Shown here: positions 18,995 through 27,678 of the stretch, piece by piece
Layout of the letters: each line of letters starts with the position of its first letter
Position numbering within the stretch: the stretch's first letter is position 1
Source: Kalymmatonema hyalinum WJT4-NPBG1
GTDB taxonomy: Bacteria > Cyanobacteriota > Cyanobacteriia > Cyanobacteriales > Nostocaceae
NCBI GenBank assembly: GCA_019359075.1
Contig: JAHHIB010000004.1
Coordinates: 105,136 to 169,135, forward strand
Direction of reading: 5' to 3'
Length of the DNA: 64,000 nt
Position numbers and translations under genes: made by a program
Notes under the pieces: model-generated
The model's database searches: none
Seen by the model: the letters and a program-made list of their open reading frames with translations, nothing else
Told to the model about the DNA's origin: nothing

Positions 18995-19507
18995 TTAAAC
19001 CACCTGTGTCAGAAAAGACACTACTTCATCAGTGTTCAGAGCTTGGATTGAGTTCAACACAATTGTGACTTGCTCAGTAGGTGTTAACTCACTTAGACCA
19101 CCAATGATATTGCTTCCCAGTTTTTGTGGTAACAGATACCAGAAAGCTATCCTAGCTTCAGCGCTCAATGAGCTATACTCATGAGCAGGAATTGTAGTTC
19201 CGCCGCCAGTAACAAGTTCACCCAGCGCCTTGCTTGGGTTTGGATCGAGGACTGTTGCATCTTGGTCATTTTTTTCTGCTCCTAGGAAGTCACGCAGAGC
19301 AGATAGCTGATTTTCTTGCGACAGTTGCTGAACTCGTGTTACCAAATTTGCAGCATCTTGTGTTGGCAAAGCATTTGCAGCATCAGCGGGAACTGATTGA
19401 GCAATGTCGCGGTAGATTAACCCCAGCACTAGTAGCTGATCGTCGATAATCAAACCCTTAATCCCTCTTACAGCTTCTTGTACGGCATTGACATTTATAG
19501 AAGTCAT
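18995..19507 (-). CDS. Helical carotenoid protein (OCP N-terminal domain paralog), divergent
   Basis: 170 residues matching the carotenoid-binding N-terminal domain of orange carotenoid protein without the C-terminal NTF2-like domain, i.e. an HCP-type protein. Family members bind a ketocarotenoid and quench singlet oxygen or phycobilisome energy. The tyrosine equivalent to OCP Y44 (Y32) and the W110 equivalent (W123) are kept. By alignment, the W41 position is Gly29 and the R155 position is Leu151. Starts at ATG 19507. A second, more canonical copy lies upstream on the same strand, 495 bases away. Confidence 0.87.
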   Translation of the reverse strand: MTSINVNAVQEAVRGIKGLIIDDQLLVLGLIYRDIAQSVPADAANALPTQDAANLVTRVQQLSQENQLSALRDFLGAEKNDQDATVLDPNPSKALGELVTGGGTTIPAHEYSSLSAEARIAFWYLLPQKLGSNIIGGLSELTPTEQVTIVLNSIQALNTDEVVSFLTQVV

Positions 19508-19896
19508 GAAACCTCCTAATTGGTAATAATTTTTTAGGGACTTGAGGAACTTAGCAACATAAATTGCTAATATTGTTTATGCGTGTCATTCACGAAAATC
19601 TAGGATAAATTAGTGACAAATCTGTTCCTAGAATGGCGACTTTGCTTTATGTTGTGAAAATCTTTCTGCCAAAGCAACAGGGCAGAAAATTTGACTGCTG
19701 TTGCTCATGCCTCTTCCAAGATTAAAGATTTTAGTGATAACCAAATCACTGTTAAAAGATAGAAATTTTATTTTAAAACAATATTTTTATACCTGTCTAA
19801 AGAGAGATAAAATAGGTACGAGAAAATTAGAAAATTGAAAACTACCAAGTTAGAGGCGTGACGGCTATTATAGGGTGCAACTACTCGAGCGATCAA

Positions 19897-19950
19897 CATA
19901 GATAAACACAGAGTGAATAGAATGCTTGGTTGACTCTGTGCTTATCTATG
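19897..19950. repeat. 18-bp-stem inverted repeat between the two HCP genes
   Basis: The arms CATAGATAAACACAGAGT (19897-19914) and ACTCTGTGCTTATCTATG (19933-19950) pair at 17 of 18 positions around an 18-base loop. It lies downstream of the HCP gene at 20003 and may end its transcript, though no T-run follows. The rest of the 495-base gap shows nothing else and must hold the promoter of the 19507 gene. Confidence 0.6.
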
Positions 19951-20002
19951 ATTTCTTATTTGCTATTTGCCGAAAAGGCTGCTACTTTCAATTCTGGAAA
20001 TT

Positions 20003-20494
20003 TTAAATTTCGGCACCTGGTTTTGGTTTAGCACCGAATGGCGCGACGTAATCGCGGAAAAGAGTAATTTGCTGTTCAAATTCAATTTGCTTAATTCTGT
20101 TGAGCAGCTCTTGAGATTGGGAGGAAAGCTTATAGTCAGCAGGCATAGGAACGATAGTAGCGTTTTCCATGCCTTGAGCTAGGCGATACCAAAACAGTAG
20201 CTCGGTAGTATCGCCTATTGAGCCATACATCCGGGTATATTGATTATCTACCTTGTTAATCAAATCGCGCTGGAACTGCAACTGTTCTTCATGGGATAAT
20301 TCCTTAATTTGATTGAACAAACCGTCAGCAATATCTGAAGAAACAGTGCTAGCTCCGGGCGCTGCGGGGGTAATAGATTTGCCCATTTCTTTGTAAATGA
20401 ACCAAAACAAAGCTAGCTGTTCATCTACATCTAAGCCTTGCCAAGCTTGGACAATTTCGCGAATAGTTGGGTCGTTCGTTTGAGTAAATGTCAT
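20003..20494 (-). CDS. Helical carotenoid protein (OCP N-terminal domain paralog)
   Basis: 163 residues from ATG 20494; a TTG six codons upstream is not needed. The protein aligns over its whole length with the OCP N-terminal domain: DEQLALFWFIYKEMGK, ITPAAPGAS, LLFWYRLAQGME and FEQQITLFRDYV. Carotenoid-contact residues are present: W31 and Y34 (OCP W41/Y44), W102 (W110), and R147 at the R155 position. No C-terminal regulatory domain, so it is a standalone photoprotective HCP. It is likely cytosolic near phycobilisomes or thylakoids. Confidence 0.93.
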   Translation of the reverse strand: MTFTQTNDPTIREIVQAWQGLDVDEQLALFWFIYKEMGKSITPAAPGASTVSSDIADGLFNQIKELSHEEQLQFQRDLINKVDNQYTRMYGSIGDTTELLFWYRLAQGMENATIVPMPADYKLSSQSQELLNRIKQIEFEQQITLFRDYVAPFGAKPKPGAEI

Positions 20495-20744
20495 AAAAAA
20501 CCCCGATTGCAATTAATAACTAACAGTAGCAAGAGTATCAAACGTGTATTTGGTGTTTAACCCTACTGAAGGCAGATGTATCTAAATCAAAGAGAAGAAA
20601 AATTAGAAAACGAAGAACTCATAAGAGTTCTTTATTTTTGTTGTCATGACTCATGAGAAAGAACTCAAAATCCAAAACCTAAAACTCAAAAGGGCTTGTT
20701 GATTCTGAATTCTTGACTAGATTTTCACGAGGTTGAAACGTGGA

Positions 20745-21630
20745 GAGACGTTGAGAAGGAAAAGTAGCCATTATTATAGGTGCGTGGGCTGGCATTGGGG
20801 AAGCGATCGCGCCCCGGCGGCTCCTCTGGAGCATCGCCCATAAATTAAATTCGCTAAAGAAGGAGCATCAGTCGTTGTTAATGGATTGGCTGATGACCCA
20901 ATTGAGGAGGTAGTCAATGCCATTAGACATTACAGTGGTAAAGCAATACCCTATGCCGGAGATGTTTCTGAAGAATTTCACGCTCAAAACTGCGTGCAAA
21001 CGGCAATTAATGCCTATGGTAAGTTAGACATCCTGGTCAACAACGCTCTTCGTTTTTCTTGCCACAGGCGAAACTCAGGACTACCCCGTTGATGTCTTTG
21101 ATGAAACTCTTCGCATGAACATCCGTAGTGCGTTTTTGATGACAAAATACGCACTAGGGCACTTGTAAAAAACGCGGGGTAATGTTGTCTCAGCCGGTTC
21201 TGAAGCAGGCTATAACGGCTTGGCATACAACACAACTTACGGCGGCACCAAAGGCTGGATGCATTCCTTCATGCTTGGCGTTGCTGTTGAACAGGCAAAA
21301 CATGGCGTCCGTGCTAACTGCGTCTGTGCAGGTGCCATTGATACGGCTTGGACGCATAAAGAAGATGGACCGATGAACGCCAAAATGGAAAAAAATCTCA
21401 TTGAAGCTACACCACTGGCAAGACACGGTACACCAGAGGAAATAGCAAACGTCTACGCCTTCATTGCTTCTGTTGAAGCGAGTTATGTAACAGGTGCATT
21501 GTGGCTGGCTGATGGTGGCGTCACAACTGCTAAAGGTGCGGCGGGAACAGATACACCATTCTGGTTACGCTCTCAACCCAAAGGCGAATTACGCCTCGAC
21601 CACTCTAGGGAAGGATTGGAGCTTGAATAA
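20745..21630 (+). pseudogene. Broken short-chain dehydrogenase/reductase gene
   Basis: Remnant of a classical SDR. GKVAIIIGAWAGIGEAIA (Rossmann motif) starts near 20756. About 30 bases of GC-rich repeat are then inserted directly after a GCGATCGC site, shifting frame. The frame resumes as KFAKEGASVVVNGLADDPIE and reaches DILVNNA, then shifts again near 21045. An in-frame TAA interrupts the region near 21167. The catalytic YxxxK region survives (NTTYGGTKGWMH), as does the C-terminus (GALWLADGG). The start codon is not identifiable. At least three lesions make this a pseudogene. Confidence 0.88.
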
Positions 21631-21923
21631 GTAGCCAATTTTTTTGCTAGAATTATTTACAGTTAGTCAAAATGGCGAAAAACAAGCCGACTAACAGAAA
21701 TTTCTAATTGAGAATTTTCTCAATTCGTACGTAGGTTCGGCTAGATCCGAAGTTACGCCCGGGGACTGTTGGAGCCGACTCCCTTGGTGGAAGCGGGAAG
21801 TAGACCAAGTAGTTGTCTTGTACAACTATGGATAAGTTCTATGTAGCAGAATAAGGAAACAAAGACCCTCATGTAGGGGAAGTAGGGGGAGAGAAATTCA
21901 TCTGTTCATCTCCCTTATTTGTT

Positions 21924-22466
21924 TCAAACGTTATGATCGCCAGGTGGAGGCTCCTGAGACCAAATCCCTGAATCTGTTAGGGAACGAGCACCTCCCCCAT
22001 ACTCGTCTCGGTCTGCATCCAGTCTCTCTACCTCGTCCTCTTGAATTCCTTCTGTCTTTCTGTCCCCATAATCTTCCGAGGACAGCGGATCTAACTCCCA
22101 CCGACTGTCATCACGCTCCTCTAACATCTCGGTTATCCGAACATCCTCGTCATCGTTGATCTCCACCCCAACACCAGCTGCGATTTCTTCAACAATATCT
22201 TGGTCGGGAGTGGGGACGGTGCCACCAACAGCTTCATCACCTACTGTTGCTTCTAGATCCCAACGAGCATCTATATCCCCCCCTGTTATCTCTGGGCTGG
22301 CTTCTACATTCCCCGGGTCGTCATATTCGTTTCTGCGATCGCCAATGTTATACCCTGGCTGGTATTTAACACCAGTTCCGTAAGATTCGGTAACTACCTG
22401 TGGCAAATCATCCGTTTCTAGTTCGTTATCACTATTTTGCTCTGCTAAATCTCTTTTTTCTGCCAT
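21924..22466 (-). CDS. DUF6335-type acidic protein
   Basis: Very acidic, hydrophilic protein of about 180 residues with motifs I associate with the cyanobacterial DUF6335 family: ESYGTGVKYQPG, SPEITGGDIDARW, VGDEAVGGTVPTPDQD and EEIAAGVGVE. Likely intrinsically disordered and often near stress genes. ATG 22466 is chosen; a TTG at 22511 preceded by GGGAG is an alternative that adds 15 basic residues. Function unknown. Confidence 0.75.
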   Translation of the reverse strand: MAEKRDLAEQNSDNELETDDLPQVVTESYGTGVKYQPGYNIGDRRNEYDDPGNVEASPEITGGDIDARWDLEATVGDEAVGGTVPTPDQDIVEEIAAGVGVEINDDEDVRITEMLEERDDSRWELDPLSSEDYGDRKTEGIQEDEVERLDADRDEYGGGARSLTDSGIWSQEPPPGDHNV

Positions 22467-22511
22467 AATCCTAGCCCTTGCTGCACCCTCACGATAACGC
22501 TTTCTCTTCAA

Positions 22512-23064
22512 AGGGTAGTCTCCCTAAAGAAGTATGACTTTAGGGGTAAAAGAATTTCTTCCTTAAGAATGAAGAGAAGCTAGTCATTGCTGCCTAGTCT
22601 TGTATGTATAAATTCAGGTTATAGCCACTTCACAGAAGGTTATGAGTTCAGGAAGTAGAGGTTAAGAAATGTTTTCTTCTGCTAACTTCCACAATTTTAA
22701 CTCATAACTTTTTTTGCTATTTCTTCTCGTAAAACAAAGATAGGAAACAATAAATGTATCACTTTAGAAAGAAAAAAGATATATCCCTTAAGTTCGACGA
22801 AATAAGAGCTTTTTCAGCGTAATAATAATGAATACATGAATTCATGGTCGAGTGATAAGGGAGTTAGGATTTATGACTTGGGGTCACAAAGATTTTGTCA
22901 AACCCCAACTCATGAGTCCTAACTATTTTCTAAAATCACCTATCGAAAAATTAGTTATCTTCCTAATCGCTGTAGAGACTTTATAAAGATTTAATCTTTT
23001 ATTTAAAAATACTGAAGACTTCAACTTGATCAAGCCAAGAATTTAGTGAAAGCGGAGGGAGAAA
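22512..23064. other. Gene-free gap with two inverted repeats
   Basis: About 550 bases without a gene. GTTATGAGTT ... AACTCATAAC flank about 22640-22709. A longer imperfect palindrome spans about 22861-22922 (GTTAGGATTTATGACTTGGGGT paired with ACCCCAACTCATGAGTCCTAAC). Both look like dispersed hairpin elements; otherwise A/T-rich. Confidence 0.5.
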
Positions 23065-23466
23065 GTGAAATACGGCGAGTTTATTAAACACGTTCAAAGT
23101 GTTGGTCAGTTGAATTCTCGTGAAGAAGCAGAACGGGCAACCCGTGCCACACTAGAAATTATCAGAGAGCGTATTGTTGGCGACGAAGCAAAAGATTTAG
23201 CATCACAGTTACCTCAGGAGCTGGGCGAATATTTGCGCGGGCGAGAGGGTGAAAACGGTCAACACTTTGACCTGGAAGAATTTATCAAGCGTGTCAGTGA
23301 AAAAGAAGGAGTAGACCCAACTGCAGCGGTCATCCACATCCGTTCTGTATTTGCAGTACTCAAGAATGCTGTAACACCTGGTGAATTTGAAGATTTTCAC
23401 GCGAATTTTACAAAAGACTACGCGGAACTGTTCCCAACATCCCCAACAAGTGAAGTTCCTGCGTAG
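23065..23466 (+). CDS. DUF2267 domain protein
   Basis: 133 residues made of two similar helical halves. The first contains REEAERATRATLEIIRERI, DEAKDLASQLP and LGEYLRG; the second contains FDLEEFIKRVSEKEGVD and HIRSVFAVLKNAVTPGEFED, both matching DUF2267. GTG 23065 is favoured by GGAGGGAG eight bases upstream. DUF2267 genes often sit with stress and reactive-species genes, as here. Biochemical role unknown. Confidence 0.88.
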   Translation: MKYGEFIKHVQSVGQLNSREEAERATRATLEIIRERIVGDEAKDLASQLPQELGEYLRGREGENGQHFDLEEFIKRVSEKEGVDPTAAVIHIRSVFAVLKNAVTPGEFEDFHANFTKDYAELFPTSPTSEVPA

Positions 23467-23548
23467 TTAGTAGTAAGCGCTTACTACTAGCTAAAGACAT
23501 GACACAACAAAATATTCCATTAGAAGTACATATTTACAAGGAAAGTCA

Positions 23549-24640
23549 ATGGTAAGTAATCATACAGGTAAGAAAAAAGTTGCTATCCTCATTGAAAACT
23601 TTGTAGAGGATGCAGAGTTTCAAGTCCCTTACAACGGCTTAAAGCAAGCGGGAATGGAAGTGGTTGTCCTCGGTTCCCGTCTGAACGAAACTTATAAAGG
23701 TAAACAAGGAAAACTTTCCAAGCAACCTGATGGCACCACAACCGAAGCAATAGCTTCTGAATTTGATGCAGTGGTGATTCCTGGTGGTATGGCTCCTGAC
23801 TATATGCGGCGCAACCCCAACACAGTCAGGTTTGTGCAAGAAGCAATGCAGCAAGGAAAATTGGTAGCTGCAGTTTGTCACGGACCACAAGTTTTGATTG
23901 AAGGGGACTTGCTTAAAGGCAAACAAGCTACAGGCTTCTTGGCAATTCGCAAAGACATGATTAACGCGGGTGCTAATTATGTAGATGAGCCTTTGGTCGT
24001 TGATGGGAATTTGATTACTTCACGTCAGCCTGGAGACTTGCCAATTTTTACCACAGCTATATTGAGTCGTCTGGGTTATGGTGGCAAAGATGCAGCTTTA
24101 CCAGATGAGAGAGATCCAAGAGCCGAATGGTGGAAACTGGCTGATGCTTGGGGTGGTTCTACCAAGGGTGAGATTGTCAAAGCTTTGAATACAGCACTTT
24201 CTGGGGAGCGTTATTCTTTGGAAGCGTTGGAAAAGTACTCTGAGAAAGAGTCGGATGCACAAATAAAATCTCTGTTCCAAGAGTTGATTGGCAATAAGCA
24301 GCGTCACATCCAATTTTTGGAAACCCGTCTGGATGAGCTGGGTGAAAAGCCTTCTTTAGCAGCAAATCTCGCTAACCAGTATGCGAAGGTTAAAACTGCG
24401 CTCACAGGAAGTGACGATATTTTTCAGCTGCGTTCTGCCTTGGGCGATGTGCAAACTGGTATCGGCGATATTGGCAACTTGATAGCAGCAACAACCGACC
24501 CAATATCAACTGCAATTTTTACACAAATCCACAAAGATCTGTTGACGTACGAGCAGCGACTTGTAGAGTTGTATCGCTCGCGGGTGGGTACAGAAGTGAA
24601 GCCTGCTCAACCGACTACAGGAACAGCTGTGTCAATGTAA
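23549..24640 (+). CDS. DJ-1/PfpI protein fused to ferritin-like helical domain
   Basis: 363 residues. Residues 10-180 are a DJ-1/PfpI (class I glutamine amidotransferase-like) domain with the nucleophile elbow AAVCHGP (C110-H111). After a linker, residues about 205-345 form a four-helix ferritin-like/DUF2383-type bundle with Glu/His residues (SGERYSLEAL, ELIGNKQRHIQFLE). DJ-1 domains act as glyoxalase/deglycase or stress chaperones; ferritin-like bundles bind di-iron or serve structural roles. The fusion suggests oxidative or carbonyl stress protection. It follows the DUF2267 gene by 82 bases, same strand, and is probably co-transcribed. Confidence 0.85.
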   Translation: MVSNHTGKKKVAILIENFVEDAEFQVPYNGLKQAGMEVVVLGSRLNETYKGKQGKLSKQPDGTTTEAIASEFDAVVIPGGMAPDYMRRNPNTVRFVQEAMQQGKLVAAVCHGPQVLIEGDLLKGKQATGFLAIRKDMINAGANYVDEPLVVDGNLITSRQPGDLPIFTTAILSRLGYGGKDAALPDERDPRAEWWKLADAWGGSTKGEIVKALNTALSGERYSLEALEKYSEKESDAQIKSLFQELIGNKQRHIQFLETRLDELGEKPSLAANLANQYAKVKTALTGSDDIFQLRSALGDVQTGIGDIGNLIAATTDPISTAIFTQIHKDLLTYEQRLVELYRSRVGTEVKPAQPTTGTAVSM

Positions 24641-24752
24641 TGTCTTTGTGGAACGAACCACGTAGGCGCAAACTAAAGAGAGGAAACGATATCAAGAGGG
24701 GATCTTTGCGCCTTAATGGTTCGTTTTTTAAAGTAAAGGGAGAGAAAAGAAC

Positions 24753-25457
24753 GTGGCATCAACATCGGAAAATAACCAGAATCAAGGTCAGACGGAAGCC
24801 AGTGAAACTGAGCGTTGGGCTTCATTAATAGGCGGTGGTGCAATGGTGTTAATGGGGTTAAGTCAACGCTCCCTTAGGGGGGTATTGACGGCTGTGGCGG
24901 GTGGCGGTCTGATTTATCAGGGTGCTACAAAACAAAGCACGATCAAGCAAGCACAGCAAGCAATCACTGGCAGCGTGAGTCAAGCGATCAAAGTTGAAAA
25001 GACGGTAACGATTGATAAGCCAGCTTCGGAGCTTTACCACTTTTGGCACAACTTTGAGAATTTGCCCAATTTTATGAAGCATCTCAAATCCGTGAAAGTG
25101 TACGACAACAAGCGTTCCCACTGGATTGCGAGTGGACCTCTGGGCGGAAGTGTGGAATGGGATGCAGATATTATTGAAGACCGGGAAAACGAATTTATCT
25201 CTTGGGCTTCAGTAGAAGGTGCAGACGTTGACAACTCTGGTTTTGTTCGCTTTAAAAAAGCGCCCGGTGACCGTGGGACTGAGGTCAAGGTGGTTATAGA
25301 ATATAACCCGCCTGGTGGAGCATTGACAGCTACTTTCGCTAAACTCTTTGGCGAAGAACCAGAACAGCAAATTGGTGATGAATTGCGCCGATTCAAGATG
25401 TTAATGGAAGCAGGCGAAATCGCGACTAATGAAGGACAACCGAGAGGTGGGCAATAA
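24753..25457 (+). CDS. SRPBCC family protein with N-terminal DUF2892-like membrane segment
   Basis: 234 residues. The N-terminal hydrophobic pair (ASLIGGGAMVLMGL and GVLTAVAGGGLIYQG, about residues 22-55) resembles DUF2892/YgaP membrane domains. The rest (about 80-220) is a START-like SRPBCC/polyketide cyclase fold, beginning VEKTVTIDKPASELYHFW. GTG 24753 follows an AAAGGGAGAG ribosome binding site. A membrane-tethered hydrophobic ligand binder is plausible. Part of the stress island. Confidence 0.85.
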   Translation: MASTSENNQNQGQTEASETERWASLIGGGAMVLMGLSQRSLRGVLTAVAGGGLIYQGATKQSTIKQAQQAITGSVSQAIKVEKTVTIDKPASELYHFWHNFENLPNFMKHLKSVKVYDNKRSHWIASGPLGGSVEWDADIIEDRENEFISWASVEGADVDNSGFVRFKKAPGDRGTEVKVVIEYNPPGGALTATFAKLFGEEPEQQIGDELRRFKMLMEAGEIATNEGQPRGGQ

Positions 25458-25563
25458 CGAGATGAGGGAGAGGAGGGAGATGAGGGAGAGAAAATTTCCC
25501 CGTATCTTCCTGTCAGCGAAGCCTCCCCATCTTTTTGCTTCCCATATACAGGAGAACGTTTAA

Positions 25564-26733
25564 ATGAAGGCAGTATGTTGGCACGGCGCTAATGATGTGC
25601 GGGTGGAGACGGTACCAGATCCGAAAATCCTCAACCCGCGTGACGCTATTCTCAAAGTGACCTCAGCAACCATCTGTGGTTCTGACTTGCATATCTATGA
25701 TGGCTACATCCCGACGATGAAATCTGGTGACATTATTGGTCACGAGTTTATGGGGGAAGTCGTCGATATTGGTAGTGAAGTAAAGAAATTGCGAAAGGGC
25801 GATCGCGTTGTCGTCTCTTCAATTATCGGCTGCGGTCAATGCAACTACTGCCAGCAACAGATGTGGTCGCTGTGCGATAATTCCAACCCTAATGGTTGGA
25901 TACAAGATAAATTATTTGGATTTGGTACATCAGGGATTTTCGGCTACTCCCATGCTTTTGGAGGCTATGCAGGAGCCTTTGCAGACTACATACGGGTGCC
26001 ATTTGCTGATTACGGTGCTGTGAAAGTTCCACAAGGCATTCCTGATGAAAAAGTGCTGCCCCTTTCCGATGCCTTCCCTACAGGCTATATGGGAGCGGAA
26101 ATGTGCGATATCCAACCCGGTGATATCGTAGCAGTTTGGGGTTGCGGTCCTGTGGGACTGTTTGCCATGAAAAGCGCCTATATGCTGGGTGCGGAACGCG
26201 TCATTGCTATCGACCGATTCCCCGAACGCCTCCAAATGGCTAGAGATTTCGCCAATGCGGAAACCATCAACTATGAGGAAATCGATGCAGGCGAAGCCCT
26301 CAAAGAAATGACGGGTGGACGTGGTCCTGACTCTTGTATTGATGCCGTCGGGCTGGAAGCACACGGTATGGGTCTAGAAGGAGTTTACGACGAAGCAAAG
26401 ACGGCGGTGAGGCTAGAAACTGACCGCCCCCACGTACTGCGACAGATGATGTTGGCTTGTCGTAAAGGTGGCATTCTCTCGATCATGGGTGTTTACGGAG
26501 GGTTTGTAGACAAAATACCACTGGGTGCAGCCATGAACAAAGCTTTAACGTTCAAAATGGGGCAAATGTTCGGTCAGAAGTATATGCCCATGTTGTTGGA
26601 TCATGTTTTGAATGGCGAAGTTGACCCATCCCGCGTTTTCACCCATCACTTACCCCTTGAAGAAACAAAGCAGGGCTTTGAACTTTTCAAGCACAAGAAA
26701 GACAACTGTGTCAAAGTTCTGCTAAAACCCTAA
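25564..26733 (+). CDS. Zinc-dependent alcohol dehydrogenase (formaldehyde dehydrogenase-like), copy 1
   Basis: MDR superfamily enzyme of 389 residues. The catalytic zinc region has CGSDLH and GHEFMGEV; the structural zinc site has CGQCNYC followed by a fourth Cys at LCDNSN. The nucleotide fold carries VWGCGPVGLFA. The long form with the EAHGMGLEGVYDEAK insertion matches glutathione-independent formaldehyde dehydrogenase-like ADHs. An AGGAGAA precedes ATG 25564. It is closely related to the gene at 27679; the two bracket a small secreted repeat protein. Confidence 0.93.
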   Translation: MKAVCWHGANDVRVETVPDPKILNPRDAILKVTSATICGSDLHIYDGYIPTMKSGDIIGHEFMGEVVDIGSEVKKLRKGDRVVVSSIIGCGQCNYCQQQMWSLCDNSNPNGWIQDKLFGFGTSGIFGYSHAFGGYAGAFADYIRVPFADYGAVKVPQGIPDEKVLPLSDAFPTGYMGAEMCDIQPGDIVAVWGCGPVGLFAMKSAYMLGAERVIAIDRFPERLQMARDFANAETINYEEIDAGEALKEMTGGRGPDSCIDAVGLEAHGMGLEGVYDEAKTAVRLETDRPHVLRQMMLACRKGGILSIMGVYGGFVDKIPLGAAMNKALTFKMGQMFGQKYMPMLLDHVLNGEVDPSRVFTHHLPLEETKQGFELFKHKKDNCVKVLLKP

Positions 26734-26739
26734 GGCTTG

Positions 26740-26774
26740 TTAGTTGATAGTTGATAGTTGTTAGTTGTTAGTTG
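26740..26774. repeat. Five heptamers of the TTAGTTG type
   Basis: Tandem TTAGTTG / ATAGTTG units, a short tandemly repeated sequence typical of filamentous cyanobacteria, in the gap between the first ADH and the repeat protein. An inverse ACTACTATCT array follows at about 26791. Confidence 0.7.
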
Positions 26775-26845
26775 TCACAAAGAACGAATAACTACTATCT
26801 ACTATCTATTAACTCAATCCAAACTGAATATATCGGAGGAATTTT

Positions 26846-27571
26846 ATGAATCGCTTGCGTCAGATTTTGACTGTTTTTCTAGTAGGATTAACATTTTTCG
26901 TAATGCAGGCTTTGGGCTACGGTAACGGACTGATAGCACAAGCTGAAGAAACTGTACAATCCCCAGTGGGTATTTATTACAAGGGAACACCTTCTGATAC
27001 AAGCTCTGATAAAAGCTCTGGTACAAGCAATATCCAAAACGACAACAAGCTGGTTGAAAATGCCAGAAAGAACCTGAAAGAAACTGCTGATAATGTCAGA
27101 GAAAAAGTCAACAATGTTGGTGCATCGGTTTCTGGCAGTAGTGATGGAACCGTGAAATCCCCAGTGGGTATTTATTACAAGGGGACACCTTCTGATACAA
27201 GCTCTGATACAAGCAATATCCAAAACGACAACAACCTGATTGAAAAAGCCACAAAAAAGGTGAAAGAAACTGCTGGTAATCTCCGTGCAGCGGTCGATCT
27301 AGATGAAAACGTAACAACACCAGAGGCGAATTATTACAAAGCACAACCGGAAACAAACACGACCACTAACGGCAACAACTTGATTGAACAAGCCAAAGAA
27401 AGCCTGAAAGAAACTGTTGACAATGTCCGCGAAAAGCTCAATCTTGATGAAGAACTTCCTCGCAGCACAAAAGAATTTTTGAATTCAACTGAAAAAACAG
27501 TTGAAAAAACAGTTGAACCAGTAACTGGAACTAGAGAAGGGTACTATCAAGATCGCCCGGAAGTTAGATAA
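26846..27571 (+). CDS. Secreted repeat protein of unknown function
   Basis: 241 residues with a signal peptide (hydrophobic core about 8-25, cleavage near AQAEE) and three to four internal repeats. Each has a SPVGIYYKGTP-like or EANYYKAQP box followed by an amphipathic NLIEKA..LKETADNVREK helix. DNA copies at 26961 and 27159 are nearly identical, exactly 198 bases (66 codons) apart. A CGGAGGAA ribosome binding site precedes ATG 26846. The helices resemble LEA or apolipoprotein-like amphipathic repeats, suggesting membrane or desiccation protection; not proven. Confidence 0.82.
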   Translation: MNRLRQILTVFLVGLTFFVMQALGYGNGLIAQAEETVQSPVGIYYKGTPSDTSSDKSSGTSNIQNDNKLVENARKNLKETADNVREKVNNVGASVSGSSDGTVKSPVGIYYKGTPSDTSSDTSNIQNDNNLIEKATKKVKETAGNLRAAVDLDENVTTPEANYYKAQPETNTTTNGNNLIEQAKESLKETVDNVREKLNLDEELPRSTKEFLNSTEKTVEKTVEPVTGTREGYYQDRPEVR

Positions 27572-27678
27572 GTAGAAAGAGAGTGGGGGAAGTCGAGGAA
27601 GTGGGGGGAGTATCTTCTTCCCTATCTTCTCCTACTTCTCCATCTCCCCATACTCCACTAAACTAAGGACTATTGAAT

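Noticed and set aside
21700..21860. Possible IS200/IS605 RNA end after the SDR remnant
   Set aside because: The GC-rich stretch has small hairpins but no TnpB coding trace or end motif I can confirm.
24640..24828. 62-codon open frame overlapping the DJ-1 stop and the SRPBCC start
   Set aside because: Very basic, low-complexity product that overlaps a well-supported GTG start; chance frame.
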